From assembly GCA_965214325.1 (NCBI GenBank), contig CBDCBG010000006.1, positions 3,906,001 to 3,970,000 of the forward strand: a stretch of 64,000 nt of DNA. Reading direction: 5' to 3'. The notes under the pieces were generated by a model, which ran no database searches, was not told the origin of the DNA, and was given only the letters and a program-made list of their open reading frames with translations. This DNA comes from JAJEFO01 sp965214325. GTDB taxonomy: Bacteria > Pseudomonadota > Alphaproteobacteria > Rhodobacterales > Rhodobacteraceae. How positions within the stretch are numbered: position 1 is the first letter of the stretch; every line of letters begins with the position of its first letter. Shown one piece after another: positions 9,469 through 18,400 of the stretch. The position numbers and the translations under genes were made by a program.

Positions 9469-10409
9469 CCCCTGCCCTCGCTTCCAATGGCGAACCAGCG
9501 CCAGCGCTGCGCAGGATCGGTGACGGCGCGCACCCAGCTTGCCACGAGGTTGAGACCGAGGGCAGTTAGGAAGATCGCCAGACCGGGGAATGCCACCAGC
9601 CACCAGGCGGACCGGATGTGCTCGCGTCCATCAGCAATCATCAGGCCCCAGGACGGATCGGGCGGCTGCACGCCGAACCCGAGGAAGCTAAGAGAGGCCT
9701 CGCTGAGGATCAGGATCGCGATTTCGAGCGTGTAGAGCACCAGGATCGGGGCGACCACGTTGGGCAGGATATGGCGGAAAACTATCCGCCGACCCGAGGT
9801 GCCCATGGCCTTGGCGGCCACCACATAGGTTCTTGACCGCGCCGACAGCGCCAGGCCGCGCGACATGCGGGCGAAGACCATCCAGTGCAGGACCGCGAAG
9901 ACCAGGATCAGGTTGGTGAAGCCGCCGCCCAGGATGAACAGCACGAAGAGCGCCACCAGGAGCGAGGGCAGCGACAGCATGCCGTCGACAAGGCGCATGA
10001 CCAGGTCCTCGTAGAGCCCGCCGTAGTAGCCAGCCGTCAGTCCGGCGACGACTCCGAAGATGCAGGAGATCGTAGCGCCCAAGAGACCCACCGAGACCGA
10101 GACCCGCGCGCCGTAGATCAGCCGCGTGAACAGGTCCCGGCCCAGCTCGTCCGTGCCGAGCAGGTAGAAGAGCCCCTTTTTGCCGGTCGTGAACGGCGGC
10201 AGCATGCGGTCGGCGAGGTTCAGCCCCGTGGGCTTGTGCGGGGCGAGGAACTCTGCGCCGAGGGTGAAGGCCACGAGGGTCAGCAGGAACAGAACCGCCA
10301 GAGCCGTGACCTTGTCGCGCCAGAGCGCGCGCAGATAGTCGTGGAAGCTCTCGCGTTCGTCCTTGGGATCGATGGCGGCTTCAGCGGCTAGTGTGGTCAG
10401 TTCGGCCAT
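9465..10409 (-). CDS. Peptide-type ABC transporter permease (DppC-like)
   Basis: 314 residues with an N-terminal cytoplasmic segment, a first membrane helix (ALAVLFLLTLVAFTLG), the HPLGTDELGRD-type motif seen here as LGTDELGRDLFTR, and the EAA-loop region (AAKAMGTSGRRIVFRHILPN) that docks the ATPase. About six membrane segments are expected. It overlaps the downstream ATPase by ATGA and follows dppB by 4 bases, so it is part of one operon. Confidence 0.93.
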   Translation of the reverse strand: MAELTTLAAEAAIDPKDERESFHDYLRALWRDKVTALAVLFLLTLVAFTLGAEFLAPHKPTGLNLADRMLPPFTTGKKGLFYLLGTDELGRDLFTRLIYGARVSVSVGLLGATISCIFGVVAGLTAGYYGGLYEDLVMRLVDGMLSLPSLLVALFVLFILGGGFTNLILVFAVLHWMVFARMSRGLALSARSRTYVVAAKAMGTSGRRIVFRHILPNVVAPILVLYTLEIAILILSEASLSFLGFGVQPPDPSWGLMIADGREHIRSAWWLVAFPGLAIFLTALGLNLVASWVRAVTDPAQRWRWFAIGSEGRG

Positions 10410-10413
10410 CGCG

Positions 10414-11376
10414 TCACGCCTTCTGCCCGAGCTTGATCTGCGGGTCGATGATGCGATAGGCGAAATCGACCAACAGGTTGACGATGATCACCAGGGTGGC
10501 CACCACGGCGATCGAGACCTGGATTATCGGCAGGTCGCTGCGGCTGAGGCTGTCGATGATCAGAAGTCCGATGCCCGGCCACGCGAAGATCTTTTCCACC
10601 AGGATCGCGCCGGTGAGCAACGCGGAGAGTTCGTCGCCGATCATGGTGATGATGGGGATCGCCGCGTTGCGCAGGGCGTGCAGCAGGATCACGCGCCACT
10701 CGGCCACGCCCTTGGCGCGGGCGGTGACAACGTAGGGTTTCGCCAACTCGTCCAGCATGGCGCTGCGCGCCACCTGCGCGATGCGCCCTATGGGCCGGGC
10801 GGCGAGCGTCAGCGCCGGCAGGATGACATGTGCCGGCTCGCCGTAACCCCCCGTCGGCAGCCAGCCGAGATGGACCGCGAAGAGCACGATCAGCATCAGT
10901 CCAAGCCAGAATTGCACGATGGAGACGCCGGCCAGCGACAGCACGGTGACCAGCCGATCGGCAAGATGCCGCGGGTAGGCGGCGGCGATCACGCCCATGC
11001 CAAGCCCAAGCGGAACGGCGATGGCCATGGCGACGCCGGCCAGCAGGAAGGTCGCAGGCAGGCGTTCTGCCACCAGGTCGACCACGGGCACGCCAATGTC
11101 CTTCAGTTCCGCCTCGGGGATCACCGAGAAGCCGTAGCGGTAACTTACGCCGAAATCGCCCTGCAGGAGCCCGCCCATGTAACGCGCCCATTGCTGCCAG
11201 AGCGGGTCGTTCAGGCCGGCCGCGCGACGCAGGTTTTCCAGCGCGATGTCATTGGCGCCGGGGCCGAGCATGTTCAGCGCGGGGTCGCCGATCATGCGGC
11301 AGGCGAAAAAGACGAAGGAGACCGTGATCAGCAGCAGGAGAACGGAGTTGATCACCCGCTTCAAGAGGTAGGGCAT
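10414..11376 (-). CDS. Peptide-type ABC transporter permease (DppB-like)
   Basis: 320 residues. It starts with a membrane helix (ALKRVINSVLLLLITVSFVFF-like) and carries the DppB landmarks GDFGVSYRY, the EAA loop (VTARAKGVAEWRVILLHALRN) and a C-terminal DPQIKLG tail. It is the first permease after the binding-protein gene, from which a strong hairpin separates it, and it is followed closely by dppC. It forms the inner-membrane channel with DppC. Confidence 0.93.
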   Translation of the reverse strand: MPYLLKRVINSVLLLLITVSFVFFACRMIGDPALNMLGPGANDIALENLRRAAGLNDPLWQQWARYMGGLLQGDFGVSYRYGFSVIPEAELKDIGVPVVDLVAERLPATFLLAGVAMAIAVPLGLGMGVIAAAYPRHLADRLVTVLSLAGVSIVQFWLGLMLIVLFAVHLGWLPTGGYGEPAHVILPALTLAARPIGRIAQVARSAMLDELAKPYVVTARAKGVAEWRVILLHALRNAAIPIITMIGDELSALLTGAILVEKIFAWPGIGLLIIDSLSRSDLPIIQVSIAVVATLVIIVNLLVDFAYRIIDPQIKLGQKA

Positions 11377-11404
11377 ACGTCCGCTTATCCGTCAGGGGGA
11401 GAGG

Positions 11405-11445
11405 TTAGGCAATCCGGCGCGCCCTTGGAGCGCGCCGGTGCCTAA
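11405..11445 (-). terminator. Strong inverted repeat between dppA and dppB
   Basis: TTAGGCA (11405-11411) pairs with TGCCTAA (11439-11445), and CCGGCGCGC (11414-11422) pairs with GCGCGCCGG (11430-11438) around a 7-base loop, giving about 16 base pairs with one small bulge. No strong T-run follows on the minus strand. It probably stabilises the 3' end of dppA mRNA or attenuates transcription into dppB. Confidence 0.6.
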
Positions 11446-11454
11446 ATCGGGAGG

Positions 11455-13059
11455 CTATTCAGCCGGATTGAGATAGACCGCCTGAATTCTGTGGTCGGTG
11501 CCGAAGGTGAACTCGGTTCCGGCCTTCACCAGGTAGCCACGGTCGAGCAGCGCAAGCGGCACGATCAGGTGCCGGTCGTGGACATACTGGACCAGTTCCT
11601 TCATCCGCTCGTTCCGGTCGTCGCCGAAGCTCGCCAGTGCCTCGAACAGTTTCGAGTCGAAATCGTCATCGCAATAGACCGACGATCTCGACGGCCCCTT
11701 GGGGTCGTTGATGTCCGGGCAGGCGTAGTTCGAATGCAGGAGCAGCCCATAGTCGCCCGAAGGGTTGCCCTTGACGTGTACCTGCATCATCTGCCGGTTC
11801 GGCTCGTCGGCATAGCCGGCGATCCGGACGCGCGGGTTGAACTCCTGCGGGGTCTGCACCTTGATCGCGGTGTCGATGCCAGAGATGTTCAGCATCGCGC
11901 CGATGGCCTCGACGATTGGCTTGATCCGCGGGGTGGTGTCCCGGCCCACGACCTCGACGTTCAGTGCATCGACATCGACGCCGTCCGCCTTGGCTTCGGC
12001 AAGAAGCGCCATGGCGCGCTCCGGATCGTATGCGTAGGGCTGCACGGCATCATTGAAGCCGATGGTGCCCCTGGGGCCAAGCTGACCTTGCGGCACGGAA
12101 GCCATGCCCTGCAGATCTGCAATGCCGGCGATGTCGACGGACAAAAAGACCGCTTCCCGCACCCGCGGGTCGGCAAGAACGGGGTGTGCATGCAGCGAAT
12201 GATCCAGACGGCCATAGAGATAGGTCGTCGACGGGCCGGTCATGCAGTCGTAGCCGGCCTCATCCGCCGCGCGCGCGCATTCGTCGGCCGAGGGGAACAT
12301 GCCCAGCTGCGCTTCGCCCGACTGGACCATCGCCACGCGGGTGGCGTCTTCTGGCCGGAACACGAATTTCAGGTCCGAGTAGGCCGGTTTGGTGGTGCCA
12401 TAGGCATTGTCAGCGCTCAGCCCCCACCAATCGGGGTTGTAGGTCGCCGTCCAGTACTGGCCCTTGGCCCACTCGCCGAAGACATAGGGACCGGTTCCGA
12501 CCGGCGTGTCGAAATGCTCCTCGGGGCTGTCGTCGAGCTGCGCTGCCGAAGAGATGCCGCCCAGCGTCATGCGGAACTCCAGCAGCGGATCGGCCGTGCT
12601 CGACACCACCTCGACCGTGCTTTCGTCGATGGCGGTGGCGGAGATTTCTCCGGGGCCGGCATATTCCTGGATGGTGAACGCCTTTTCGGGGCTCCAGACC
12701 CAGTTGATCGACTTGGCCACCGCTTCGGCGGTCATGTCGGTCCCGTCGTGGAACTTGACGCCCTGCCGGATGGTGAGACGCAATGTGCTTCCATCGATGC
12801 GCTCCCAGTCGGTGGCGAGCACGCCACGCATTTCGCCGGAAACCGGGTCAACCGCGATCAGCGTCTCCACTACATTGCGCAGCCCAGTGGCGTTGATTTC
12901 CTTGTAGGTGCCTTGTGCAGCAAGGTCCTGTGGTTCCTGATTCACCGCGACGACAAGCGTGCCGTGGGTAGGTGTGGCATATGCGGCCACTGCAGAAAAT
13001 GCGAGAACGGAGCCGGCTGCCCAAAGCATCCCGCGTCCGCACGAGCGAAGATAATTCAT
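11455..13059 (-). CDS. Peptide-type ABC transporter solute-binding protein (family 5)
   Basis: 534 residues. An N-terminal signal peptide (short positive stretch, hydrophobic core around LWAAGSVLAFSAVAAYA) indicates periplasmic export. The body has family-5 features: the ITIRQGVKFHDGT-like region, an FRPEDATR segment and C-terminal lobes. As the first gene of the operon it supplies ligand to the DppBC/DF complex. The ligand could be a peptide, but family 5 also takes sugars and opines, and the LacI regulator at the operon end makes a non-peptide ligand plausible. Confidence 0.92.
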   Translation of the reverse strand: MNYLRSCGRGMLWAAGSVLAFSAVAAYATPTHGTLVVAVNQEPQDLAAQGTYKEINATGLRNVVETLIAVDPVSGEMRGVLATDWERIDGSTLRLTIRQGVKFHDGTDMTAEAVAKSINWVWSPEKAFTIQEYAGPGEISATAIDESTVEVVSSTADPLLEFRMTLGGISSAAQLDDSPEEHFDTPVGTGPYVFGEWAKGQYWTATYNPDWWGLSADNAYGTTKPAYSDLKFVFRPEDATRVAMVQSGEAQLGMFPSADECARAADEAGYDCMTGPSTTYLYGRLDHSLHAHPVLADPRVREAVFLSVDIAGIADLQGMASVPQGQLGPRGTIGFNDAVQPYAYDPERAMALLAEAKADGVDVDALNVEVVGRDTTPRIKPIVEAIGAMLNISGIDTAIKVQTPQEFNPRVRIAGYADEPNRQMMQVHVKGNPSGDYGLLLHSNYACPDINDPKGPSRSSVYCDDDFDSKLFEALASFGDDRNERMKELVQYVHDRHLIVPLALLDRGYLVKAGTEFTFGTDHRIQAVYLNPAE

Positions 13060-13502
13060 CTGATTTTCGCGCTCGAAACCCCGGCGTTCAGGCCAGGGTG
13101 GAAAGCGCGCCTCTCTTTCTGTTGCGTTTCAGGCGGTACGGGCGACTGGAACCGCTCGCCTCCATGAAGGAAGACAATGCAGCTTGCGCCGCTCGCGGGG
13201 TCGCGGGGGCTTCCCCGGTGACCCCGACCAAAGCCGGGCTCCTCTCGCACTGCCTGACCACCCGCGATTGGATTCGCCCCGTTTCGTGCCTGACCCGGCG
13301 TGTCTGCAAGCGAATCTTCCAGGGTCCGGGACCGAGGAAGCATCCCGGGCTGGGTCCTTGACGTATGGTTCAGGGTAGATTGGATGGCATTCTCCAGTCT
13401 CGTGCTGGTCACATGGGCCCTCGTGGCATTCGCCCCTAGGGCCTCTCCTGTCAGGGAAAGGTCGCTGACCAGATTCATCCCGTCCGTCCCGAACAGATGA
13501 AA
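13060..13502. other. Long leader upstream of dppA
   Basis: About 440 bases lie between the dppA start and the nearest LacI-type operator. A 173-codon frame runs through it on the minus strand but has no recognisable similarity. Either the transcript has a long leader, a small unrecognised gene is present, or a second promoter lies closer to dppA. Confidence 0.4.
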
Positions 13503-13516
13503 TGACAGCGCTTTCA
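13503..13516. promoter_or_regulatory. LacI-family operator (site 1)
   Basis: TGACAGCGCTTTCA is a 14-bp near-palindrome with one mismatch to the LacI/GalR-type consensus TGAAAGCGCTTTCA, including the central CG step. Its centre is 112 bp from a second near-identical site. It lies in the divergent region between dppA and the nucleotide kinase, and is the best candidate target of the LacI regulator encoded at the operon end. Confidence 0.75.
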
Positions 13517-13614
13517 TAAAGTCAACTCGATTTGCCGGTTGTTCAATGAAATTCGATGAACCCCGGAATTCATGCATTTTCCCAGTTGATCAAACTATTG
13601 AACCATCAACACTG

Positions 13615-13628
13615 TGATAGCGCTTTCA
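13615..13628. promoter_or_regulatory. LacI-family operator (site 2)
   Basis: TGATAGCGCTTTCA differs from a perfect palindrome at one position. It ends 22 bp before the ATG of the divergent kinase gene, close enough to block its transcription initiation. The pair of sites spaced 112 bp apart would allow looping by a tetrameric or paired-dimer repressor. Confidence 0.75.
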
Positions 13629-13650
13629 TAGCGATGCTCGAAGCCTTGCC

Positions 13651-14253
13651 ATGCCGGGAGGTTCCCGAAAAAGCGATGTCCTGATTGCCCTGTCCGGAGA
13701 ATCCGGCGCAGGGAAGTCCACCTCTGCGCAGATGCCTCAGGTCATGGGTCTTCGTCTGATCGGGCTGACCAGGAGGTTGCGAGGTGAGGCTAAGGCCCTG
13801 TCTGGTGCGCCGACACGGGCCGGCATTCTGCGCCTTGCCCGTGAGGTGCGGGGCAATCACGGCAACGATCACTATGCCCGGATCGCGCTCGAGGAACTTG
13901 GTAACGAGACCCGCGGCGACATCGTGCTTGACGGCATCCGAAAGCCCGATGTGCTGGCCTATGTCACCAGTTTCACCGCCCGCACCGCGCGGACCTTTTG
14001 GCTTCTAGCCGTCGTGACACCGGCCGAAACTCGTTTCGCCTGCGTGAAGGCGCGGAACCGCGAAGGCGACCCAGCCGAATACGAACATTTCCGCAAAGGC
14101 GACCGTCGCGCGCTGGGAGACGGCAAGTCGCGCTTCCGGACCGGTGCCTATCTGATCGAGAAGGCGCACAGGCGGATCGAGAATACGGGCGACCCGGGAG
14201 ATCTGGAGTGTGCGCTTGTTCAGACCGTCGCAGCAATGCGTGGCAATGCTTGA
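13651..14253 (+). CDS. P-loop nucleotide kinase-like protein (UPF0200/dephospho-CoA-kinase-like)
   Basis: 200 residues. Walker A GESGAGKS is at residues 16-23, followed by a segment like the archaeal UPF0200 nucleotide kinases. Other landmarks are an internal VLDGIRKPD motif, a TPAETRFACVKARNREGDP region and a C-terminal FRKGDRRALG segment with basic residues that could close over phosphate. It is shorter than true CoaE sequences and lacks a clear CoA-site match, so the acceptor is unknown. It is transcribed divergently from the dpp operon, with a LacI-type operator immediately upstream, so it is probably co-regulated with the transporter. Confidence 0.65.
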   Translation: MPGGSRKSDVLIALSGESGAGKSTSAQMPQVMGLRLIGLTRRLRGEAKALSGAPTRAGILRLAREVRGNHGNDHYARIALEELGNETRGDIVLDGIRKPDVLAYVTSFTARTARTFWLLAVVTPAETRFACVKARNREGDPAEYEHFRKGDRRALGDGKSRFRTGAYLIEKAHRRIENTGDPGDLECALVQTVAAMRGNA

Positions 14254-15323
14254 GTCAGAGCCCGGCGGCCGCCTCCATCACGACCGAGGCAGGCTGAGCA
14301 CGACGATACGGCGAATTTTCTGGCCGGGTTGCCTTTGGGGCGGCGTAACGTCGCGCCGCGCTTCGCGCTGGAACCGGCCGAACTTGCGCTGGAACTCAAA
14401 TGTGCTCACGATGGGCACGGCATCCTCCTCAGGCAGCGAGGACTCGCCTCAACATTCGTGGAATACGTGGAAATGACATGGGGCGCACGAGAGGAGACAT
14501 TCGGCGTTAGGCGCACAGGGCGTGGCGCGTCTTGTCTGCGGCGATCGGGCGGTGGCGCTCGATGATGACGGGCAGGTTGGCGGCCGTGCGGTTGCGGTCG
14601 CCAGCGCGGAACTTGACGAGGCATGAGCGCCGCCCGGACGGATGGACAGGGACGCCGAATCCGGTGAGTCTGTCGTCCCATGCCGTGCAGGATTTGTCTC
14701 AGGGCTGAAGGGCCTCGACGGTGCGTGACGGAGCCATCCTGAGGCGCGCAGCGCGTCTTCCTGCCTGTTGTGCCGAGCTCGCCGACATGCTGCAAGAAGC
14801 CTGGATTGTCAACACGTCCGTCCCATCCGAACGGTTTCGCAGGACTTGTCTGCAAGGGTGCGTTGGGGCTGGGACATGCGAGGCCGCATGGGTTCTCAAC
14901 GCACCCTGGAGAAGCCATGAAATTGACACTTTCAGCTTGGCCCGCGCCCAGTCTTGCGCCGCTTCGGGATTCAGAAAGTCGCCATCCGCATCTTGCGTGG
15001 TGATCGCGTTGGCGCTTGCAAGTCACCGGCGTGATTGCGGCCTGTCTGGCCGGCGGTGGCGTGGGTCGGGCTGAGGGGAAGCTCCCGTTGCGGGTTCGCT
15101 GCGTCTGCAGGCACCGTGACGGAGCGGTTGCCAGGCCGGATCCCGGGTGGTCGACTGCCGGCGATGGAGACCGGGGACGGCGTTCTCGCCGGGAGGGCTA
15201 TCAGGCACGTCGCCGACTGCGAGGACACCCGGGAGAGGCATGGCGTGGGTCGCCGCGCTCAAGTGCGGCCGGATTCGCCGCCGGGTGCTGTCAGATTTCC
15301 CGTCAAATCCGCCAGATTCTGCA
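14254..15323. other. Gene-poor, apparently decayed region
   Basis: About 1.07 kb without an intact recognisable gene. On the minus strand near 14,278-14,418 there is an antitoxin-like fragment (listed separately). Open frames elsewhere are short and mutually overlapping and show no family match. It looks like an eroded accessory segment between the kinase gene and the convergent MocA-like gene. Confidence 0.45.
14278..14418 (-). pseudogene. Phd/YefM-type antitoxin fragment
   Basis: A 46-codon frame starting at GTG (14418), preceded by a good ribosome-binding site (GAGGAGG about 6 bases upstream). Its N-terminus VSTFEFQRKFGRF matches the pattern of Phd-type antitoxin DNA-binding domains, and IRRIVVLSL near the end resembles the following beta strand. 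The middle is atypical and the protein stops well short of the usual 75-90 residues, with no toxin gene next to it. It is probably a remnant, or a chance match at lower probability. Confidence 0.4.
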
Positions 15324-15929
15324 TCAGGTGGGTGGGCCGCCTCTCGCGCGCCAGGCCTTCCAGTCTTCCGGCGTGTCCAGATCGCGAGTGGCGCGGTCGC
15401 CCTGCAGTTGCACGAATGCGACCGCATCGTCTTTCAGGGCGGCGCGGCCACCCTCGTCGCCGCTCAGCCTGGCGAACTGAGGCAGTAGCCGTGGAGGCAC
15501 GATCAGGGGCGTGCCAGGTCGGTCGGTGCCGTCCGTGGCACGGGTCGGCGTGTCGCCGCCAGCAGATTCGAAGCGTTCGATGACGCTCGTGATGTCGGAT
15601 GCGGCGATCCCGGGGACGTCCGGCAGCAGGATCATCATGGCGCGGTTCGGGACATGTTGCATGACATGCAGGGTTGCAGCGCGGAGCGTTGCGGCAAGGC
15701 CCTCGGCAGCATCCTCGACCTCGACTATGGTCAATTCGAGCCCGCTTATCGCGGCGCGGCGTTCAACGTCGCCCCCCGGGAGCGCCACGACGACCTTGCA
15801 GCCACTGTCAATGGCGACGCTCGACTGACGGCGAAGCAGGGGCATGCCGTCGACATTCTCGAGGAGCTTGTCACGTCCTCGCATGCGCGACGAGGAGCCG
15901 GCTGCAGGAATGACGGCGAGCGGGTTCAC
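15324..15929 (-). CDS. MocA-like nucleotidyltransferase
   Basis: 201 residues of the MobA/MocA NTP-transferase type, which attach CMP or GMP to molybdopterin in molybdenum-cofactor synthesis. Visible landmarks are AAGSSSRM(R)GRDKLL at residues 9-22 (nucleotide-binding loop with Arg and Lys), LLPDVPG (the conserved Asp metal site) and the C-terminal LDTPEDW. The start is GTG at 15929, overlapping the livM stop as GTGA, so it is translationally coupled to the transporter. In many genomes such proteins sit beside xanthine-dehydrogenase or CO-dehydrogenase-type enzymes, but none is in the window. Confidence 0.8.
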   Translation of the reverse strand: MNPLAVIPAAGSSSRMRGRDKLLENVDGMPLLRRQSSVAIDSGCKVVVALPGGDVERRAAISGLELTIVEVEDAAEGLAATLRAATLHVMQHVPNRAMMILLPDVPGIAASDITSVIERFESAGGDTPTRATDGTDRPGTPLIVPPRLLPQFARLSGDEGGRAALKDDAVAFVQLQGDRATRDLDTPEDWKAWRARGGPPT

Positions 15930-17230
15930 CGCTCGGGGATCAGTCCGCGCGGACTGAAGCGGAGAACCAGGAGCAGGATCAGGCCCATCGTCAGCAGCCG
16001 CATGTGCGCGGCAGTCTCAAGGAGGTGGTCTTTCAGCCAGAAGCCGTCCGGCATGCCTGCGGTGATGCCGCCGATCAGGGCGATGCCCAAGGGCTCGACC
16101 ATGACCCAGAGGTACCAAATCAGCATGCCGCCCAGGATCGCGCCAAAGTTGTTGCCCGACCCTCCGACAATGACCATGACCCAGATCAGGAAGGTGAAGC
16201 GCAGCGGCTGGTAGCTTGCCGGCGTCAATTGGCCGTCCAGCGTTGTCATCATGGCTCCCGCCAGCCCGCAGACTGCCGAACCGAGGACGAATACCTGCAA
16301 GTGTCTGGCCGTTACGTCCTTGCCCATCGCTTCCGCCGCGACCTCGTTGTCGCGAATGGCCCGCATCATCCGGCCCCAAGGCGAGTTGAGCGCGGCTTGC
16401 GCCAGCCAGAGCAACAAGAGGAGAACTGCCAGGAAGAGGCCGGAATAGGCGAGCTTGACCGTTATCGTGGATGCCGTCACCGGGTCGAATCCGAAGCCGG
16501 AGACCCGTTCGACGAAACGTTCCGAGTTCTGGAGGTCGATTTCGTAAGGGACCGGTCGCGGGATGCCGCTCACGTTCTTGACGCCGCGCGAGAGCCAGTC
16601 CTCGTTCTTGAGAACGGCAATGATGATTTCGGAGATGCCAAGGGTGGCAATCGCAAGATAGTCCGATCTCAGCCCGAGCGCCGTCTTCCCGACGACCCAT
16701 GCGGCCCCGGCGGCGAGCAGCGCTCCAACTGGCCATGCGACCAGGACGGGCAGGCCGAGGCCGCCGAGATTTCCTGCCCTGGCCGGCGAAACCGCTTCGA
16801 TCGCCGCCGCTGCCGGGTCGAATAGCCAGCGGTATGCGAAGAAGCCTCCGACCAGGATGGCGACGAGCGCAGGCGCACGGGACCTCCCTGCAGGCAGTCT
16901 CGTCCATGCAAGGATGGCGGCAACGATTGCGGCGGTTCCGACAAGAAGGGCGAAGATGACCCGAGGACCTCCGGCGTCCCAAGCTTCGACAACAGGCGGT
17001 TTCGAGATTATGACGGTGCTGAGACCGCCAAGCGCCAGAAACCCCATGACGCCTATATTGAAGAGGCCCGCATAGCCCCATTGCATGTTCACGCCGAGAG
17101 CCATGATTGCCGAGACAAGGCCCATGTTCAGGATGCCGAGCGCAACGTTCCAGCTTTGAAGGAGACCGGTTGCCGCAATCAGTGCAAGGACAGCCACGAA
17201 GAGGGCCATGTCTCGCGGCGTCAGATTCAC
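15926..17230 (-). CDS. LIV-type ABC transporter permease (LivM-like)
   Basis: 434 residues. It starts at GTG 17230, overlapping the livH stop as GTGA behind a GGGGGAAAG ribosome-binding site; an ATG at 17209 is the alternative. About ten hydrophobic segments are visible, with the family motifs MQWGYAGLFNIGVMGF and SDYLAIATLGISEII and a GGSGNNFGAILGG stretch near the C-terminus. It is longer than E. coli-type core regions, with an extra hydrophobic pair in the N-terminal half. With LivH it forms the membrane channel. Confidence 0.88.
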   Translation of the reverse strand: MNLTPRDMALFVAVLALIAATGLLQSWNVALGILNMGLVSAIMALGVNMQWGYAGLFNIGVMGFLALGGLSTVIISKPPVVEAWDAGGPRVIFALLVGTAAIVAAILAWTRLPAGRSRAPALVAILVGGFFAYRWLFDPAAAAIEAVSPARAGNLGGLGLPVLVAWPVGALLAAGAAWVVGKTALGLRSDYLAIATLGISEIIIAVLKNEDWLSRGVKNVSGIPRPVPYEIDLQNSERFVERVSGFGFDPVTASTITVKLAYSGLFLAVLLLLLWLAQAALNSPWGRMMRAIRDNEVAAEAMGKDVTARHLQVFVLGSAVCGLAGAMMTTLDGQLTPASYQPLRFTFLIWVMVIVGGSGNNFGAILGGMLIWYLWVMVEPLGIALIGGITAGMPDGFWLKDHLLETAAHMRLLTMGLILLLVLRFSPRGLIPER

Positions 17231-18234
17231 AGCGCTTTCCCCCTGAACAGCCCCGTTGGTCGGAACAGGAGCACGACGATGAGAATCGAGAAGCTGACGG
17301 CAAACTTGTAGTCGGTCGAAAGCAGCTGGACGAGGCCTTGCGGCTCCCAGGCAGGGATCAGGTAGCCAGCGACCTTCTTGAATGCGTATGTGATCGTGAC
17401 CTCGGAGAACGCGATGACGAAGCCGCCCGCGATCGCACCGATCGGATTGCCCAGGCCTCCAACGATCGCAGATGCAAAGATCGGCAGGAGGAGCTGGAAG
17501 TAGTTGAACGGCTTGAAGCTCTTGTCGAGTCCGTAGAGCACGCCCGCGATGGTGGCCAGCGCCGCCACGATGATCCAGGTGATCATCACCACGCGTTCCG
17601 GATTGATGCCGGAAAGGAGTGCGAGATCCTCGTTGTCCGAAAACGCCCGCATCGACTTTCCCGTACGCGTGCGATTCAGGAACCAGAAGAGAAGGGCCAC
17701 GACAATGATTGCGACCACGACGGTCAGCATCGCGGTGGACTTGATCGCGAGGCCTTCCTTCAAGCCGGTCAGTTCCTTGAACTCGCGGGCGGTGATGATG
17801 AAGCGTGGGCCATCCGCAAATCGCTGCTCGTCGACTCCAATGATGAAGCGGACGAGGCCGTTCGTCACGAACATCACTCCCATGGAGACGATGACCAGTA
17901 TGACGGGCGCGGACTTCTGGTCCCGATAGAACCGGTAGACGACGCGATCGGTGAGCAGGACAAGAACCGCGGTGGCGGCAATCCCGGCGGGCAGCGCAAG
18001 AAGCGCGGTCGGGAACGGACCCAGAGAGACGCCCATGGACTGGAGCCACCAGGTGGCGAGGATCGTCGCCGTCGCGCCAAAGGCCATGGTGTCGCCGTGG
18101 GCAAAGTTGGAAAACCTGAGGATTCCGTAGATCAAGGTCACGCCAAGCGCTCCGAGCGCTAACTGGCTGCCGTAGGCAACCGCCGGCAACATCACGAAAT
18201 TCGCCAACGCGACGATAGCGTTCAGGAGATCCAA
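17227..18234 (-). CDS. LIV-type ABC transporter permease (LivH-like)
   Basis: 335 residues from the preferred TTG start at 18234, which has GGAGG five bases upstream and matches where family similarity begins (LDLLNAIVALANFV). An ATG at 18318 would add 28 residues with no similarity. Landmarks are GVTLIYGILRFSNFAHGD in the N-terminal half and an AIVGGLGNPIGAIAGGF segment near the C-terminus. The stop overlaps the GTG start of livM. Confidence 0.88.
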   Translation of the reverse strand: MDLLNAIVALANFVMLPAVAYGSQLALGALGVTLIYGILRFSNFAHGDTMAFGATATILATWWLQSMGVSLGPFPTALLALPAGIAATAVLVLLTDRVVYRFYRDQKSAPVILVIVSMGVMFVTNGLVRFIIGVDEQRFADGPRFIITAREFKELTGLKEGLAIKSTAMLTVVVAIIVVALLFWFLNRTRTGKSMRAFSDNEDLALLSGINPERVVMITWIIVAALATIAGVLYGLDKSFKPFNYFQLLLPIFASAIVGGLGNPIGAIAGGFVIAFSEVTITYAFKKVAGYLIPAWEPQGLVQLLSTDYKFAVSFSILIVVLLFRPTGLFRGKAL

Positions 18235-18400
18235 GTCGTCCTCCAATTTGGACGGGCGGATGCCGATCGCGCATGTTTCCCAAGCAGACCCGGGCGGGGC
18301 GCAGGACGCAGCCGGCATCCGTTGCCTCGCCGGAGGCCAGCGTCAGCGCGTGTCCTTGAGGACGAGTTCATGCCCCTAGTCTCCAACCATGGCTGATCGC

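Noticed and set aside
7609..9735. A 708-codon open frame antisense to the fused dppDF ATPase
   Set aside because: The minus-strand frame carries two full ABC domains; the plus-strand frame is low-complexity and unlike any family.
11491..13167. A 558-codon plus-strand frame opposite dppA
   Set aside because: dppA has a signal peptide, family-5 motifs and operon context; the antisense frame has none.
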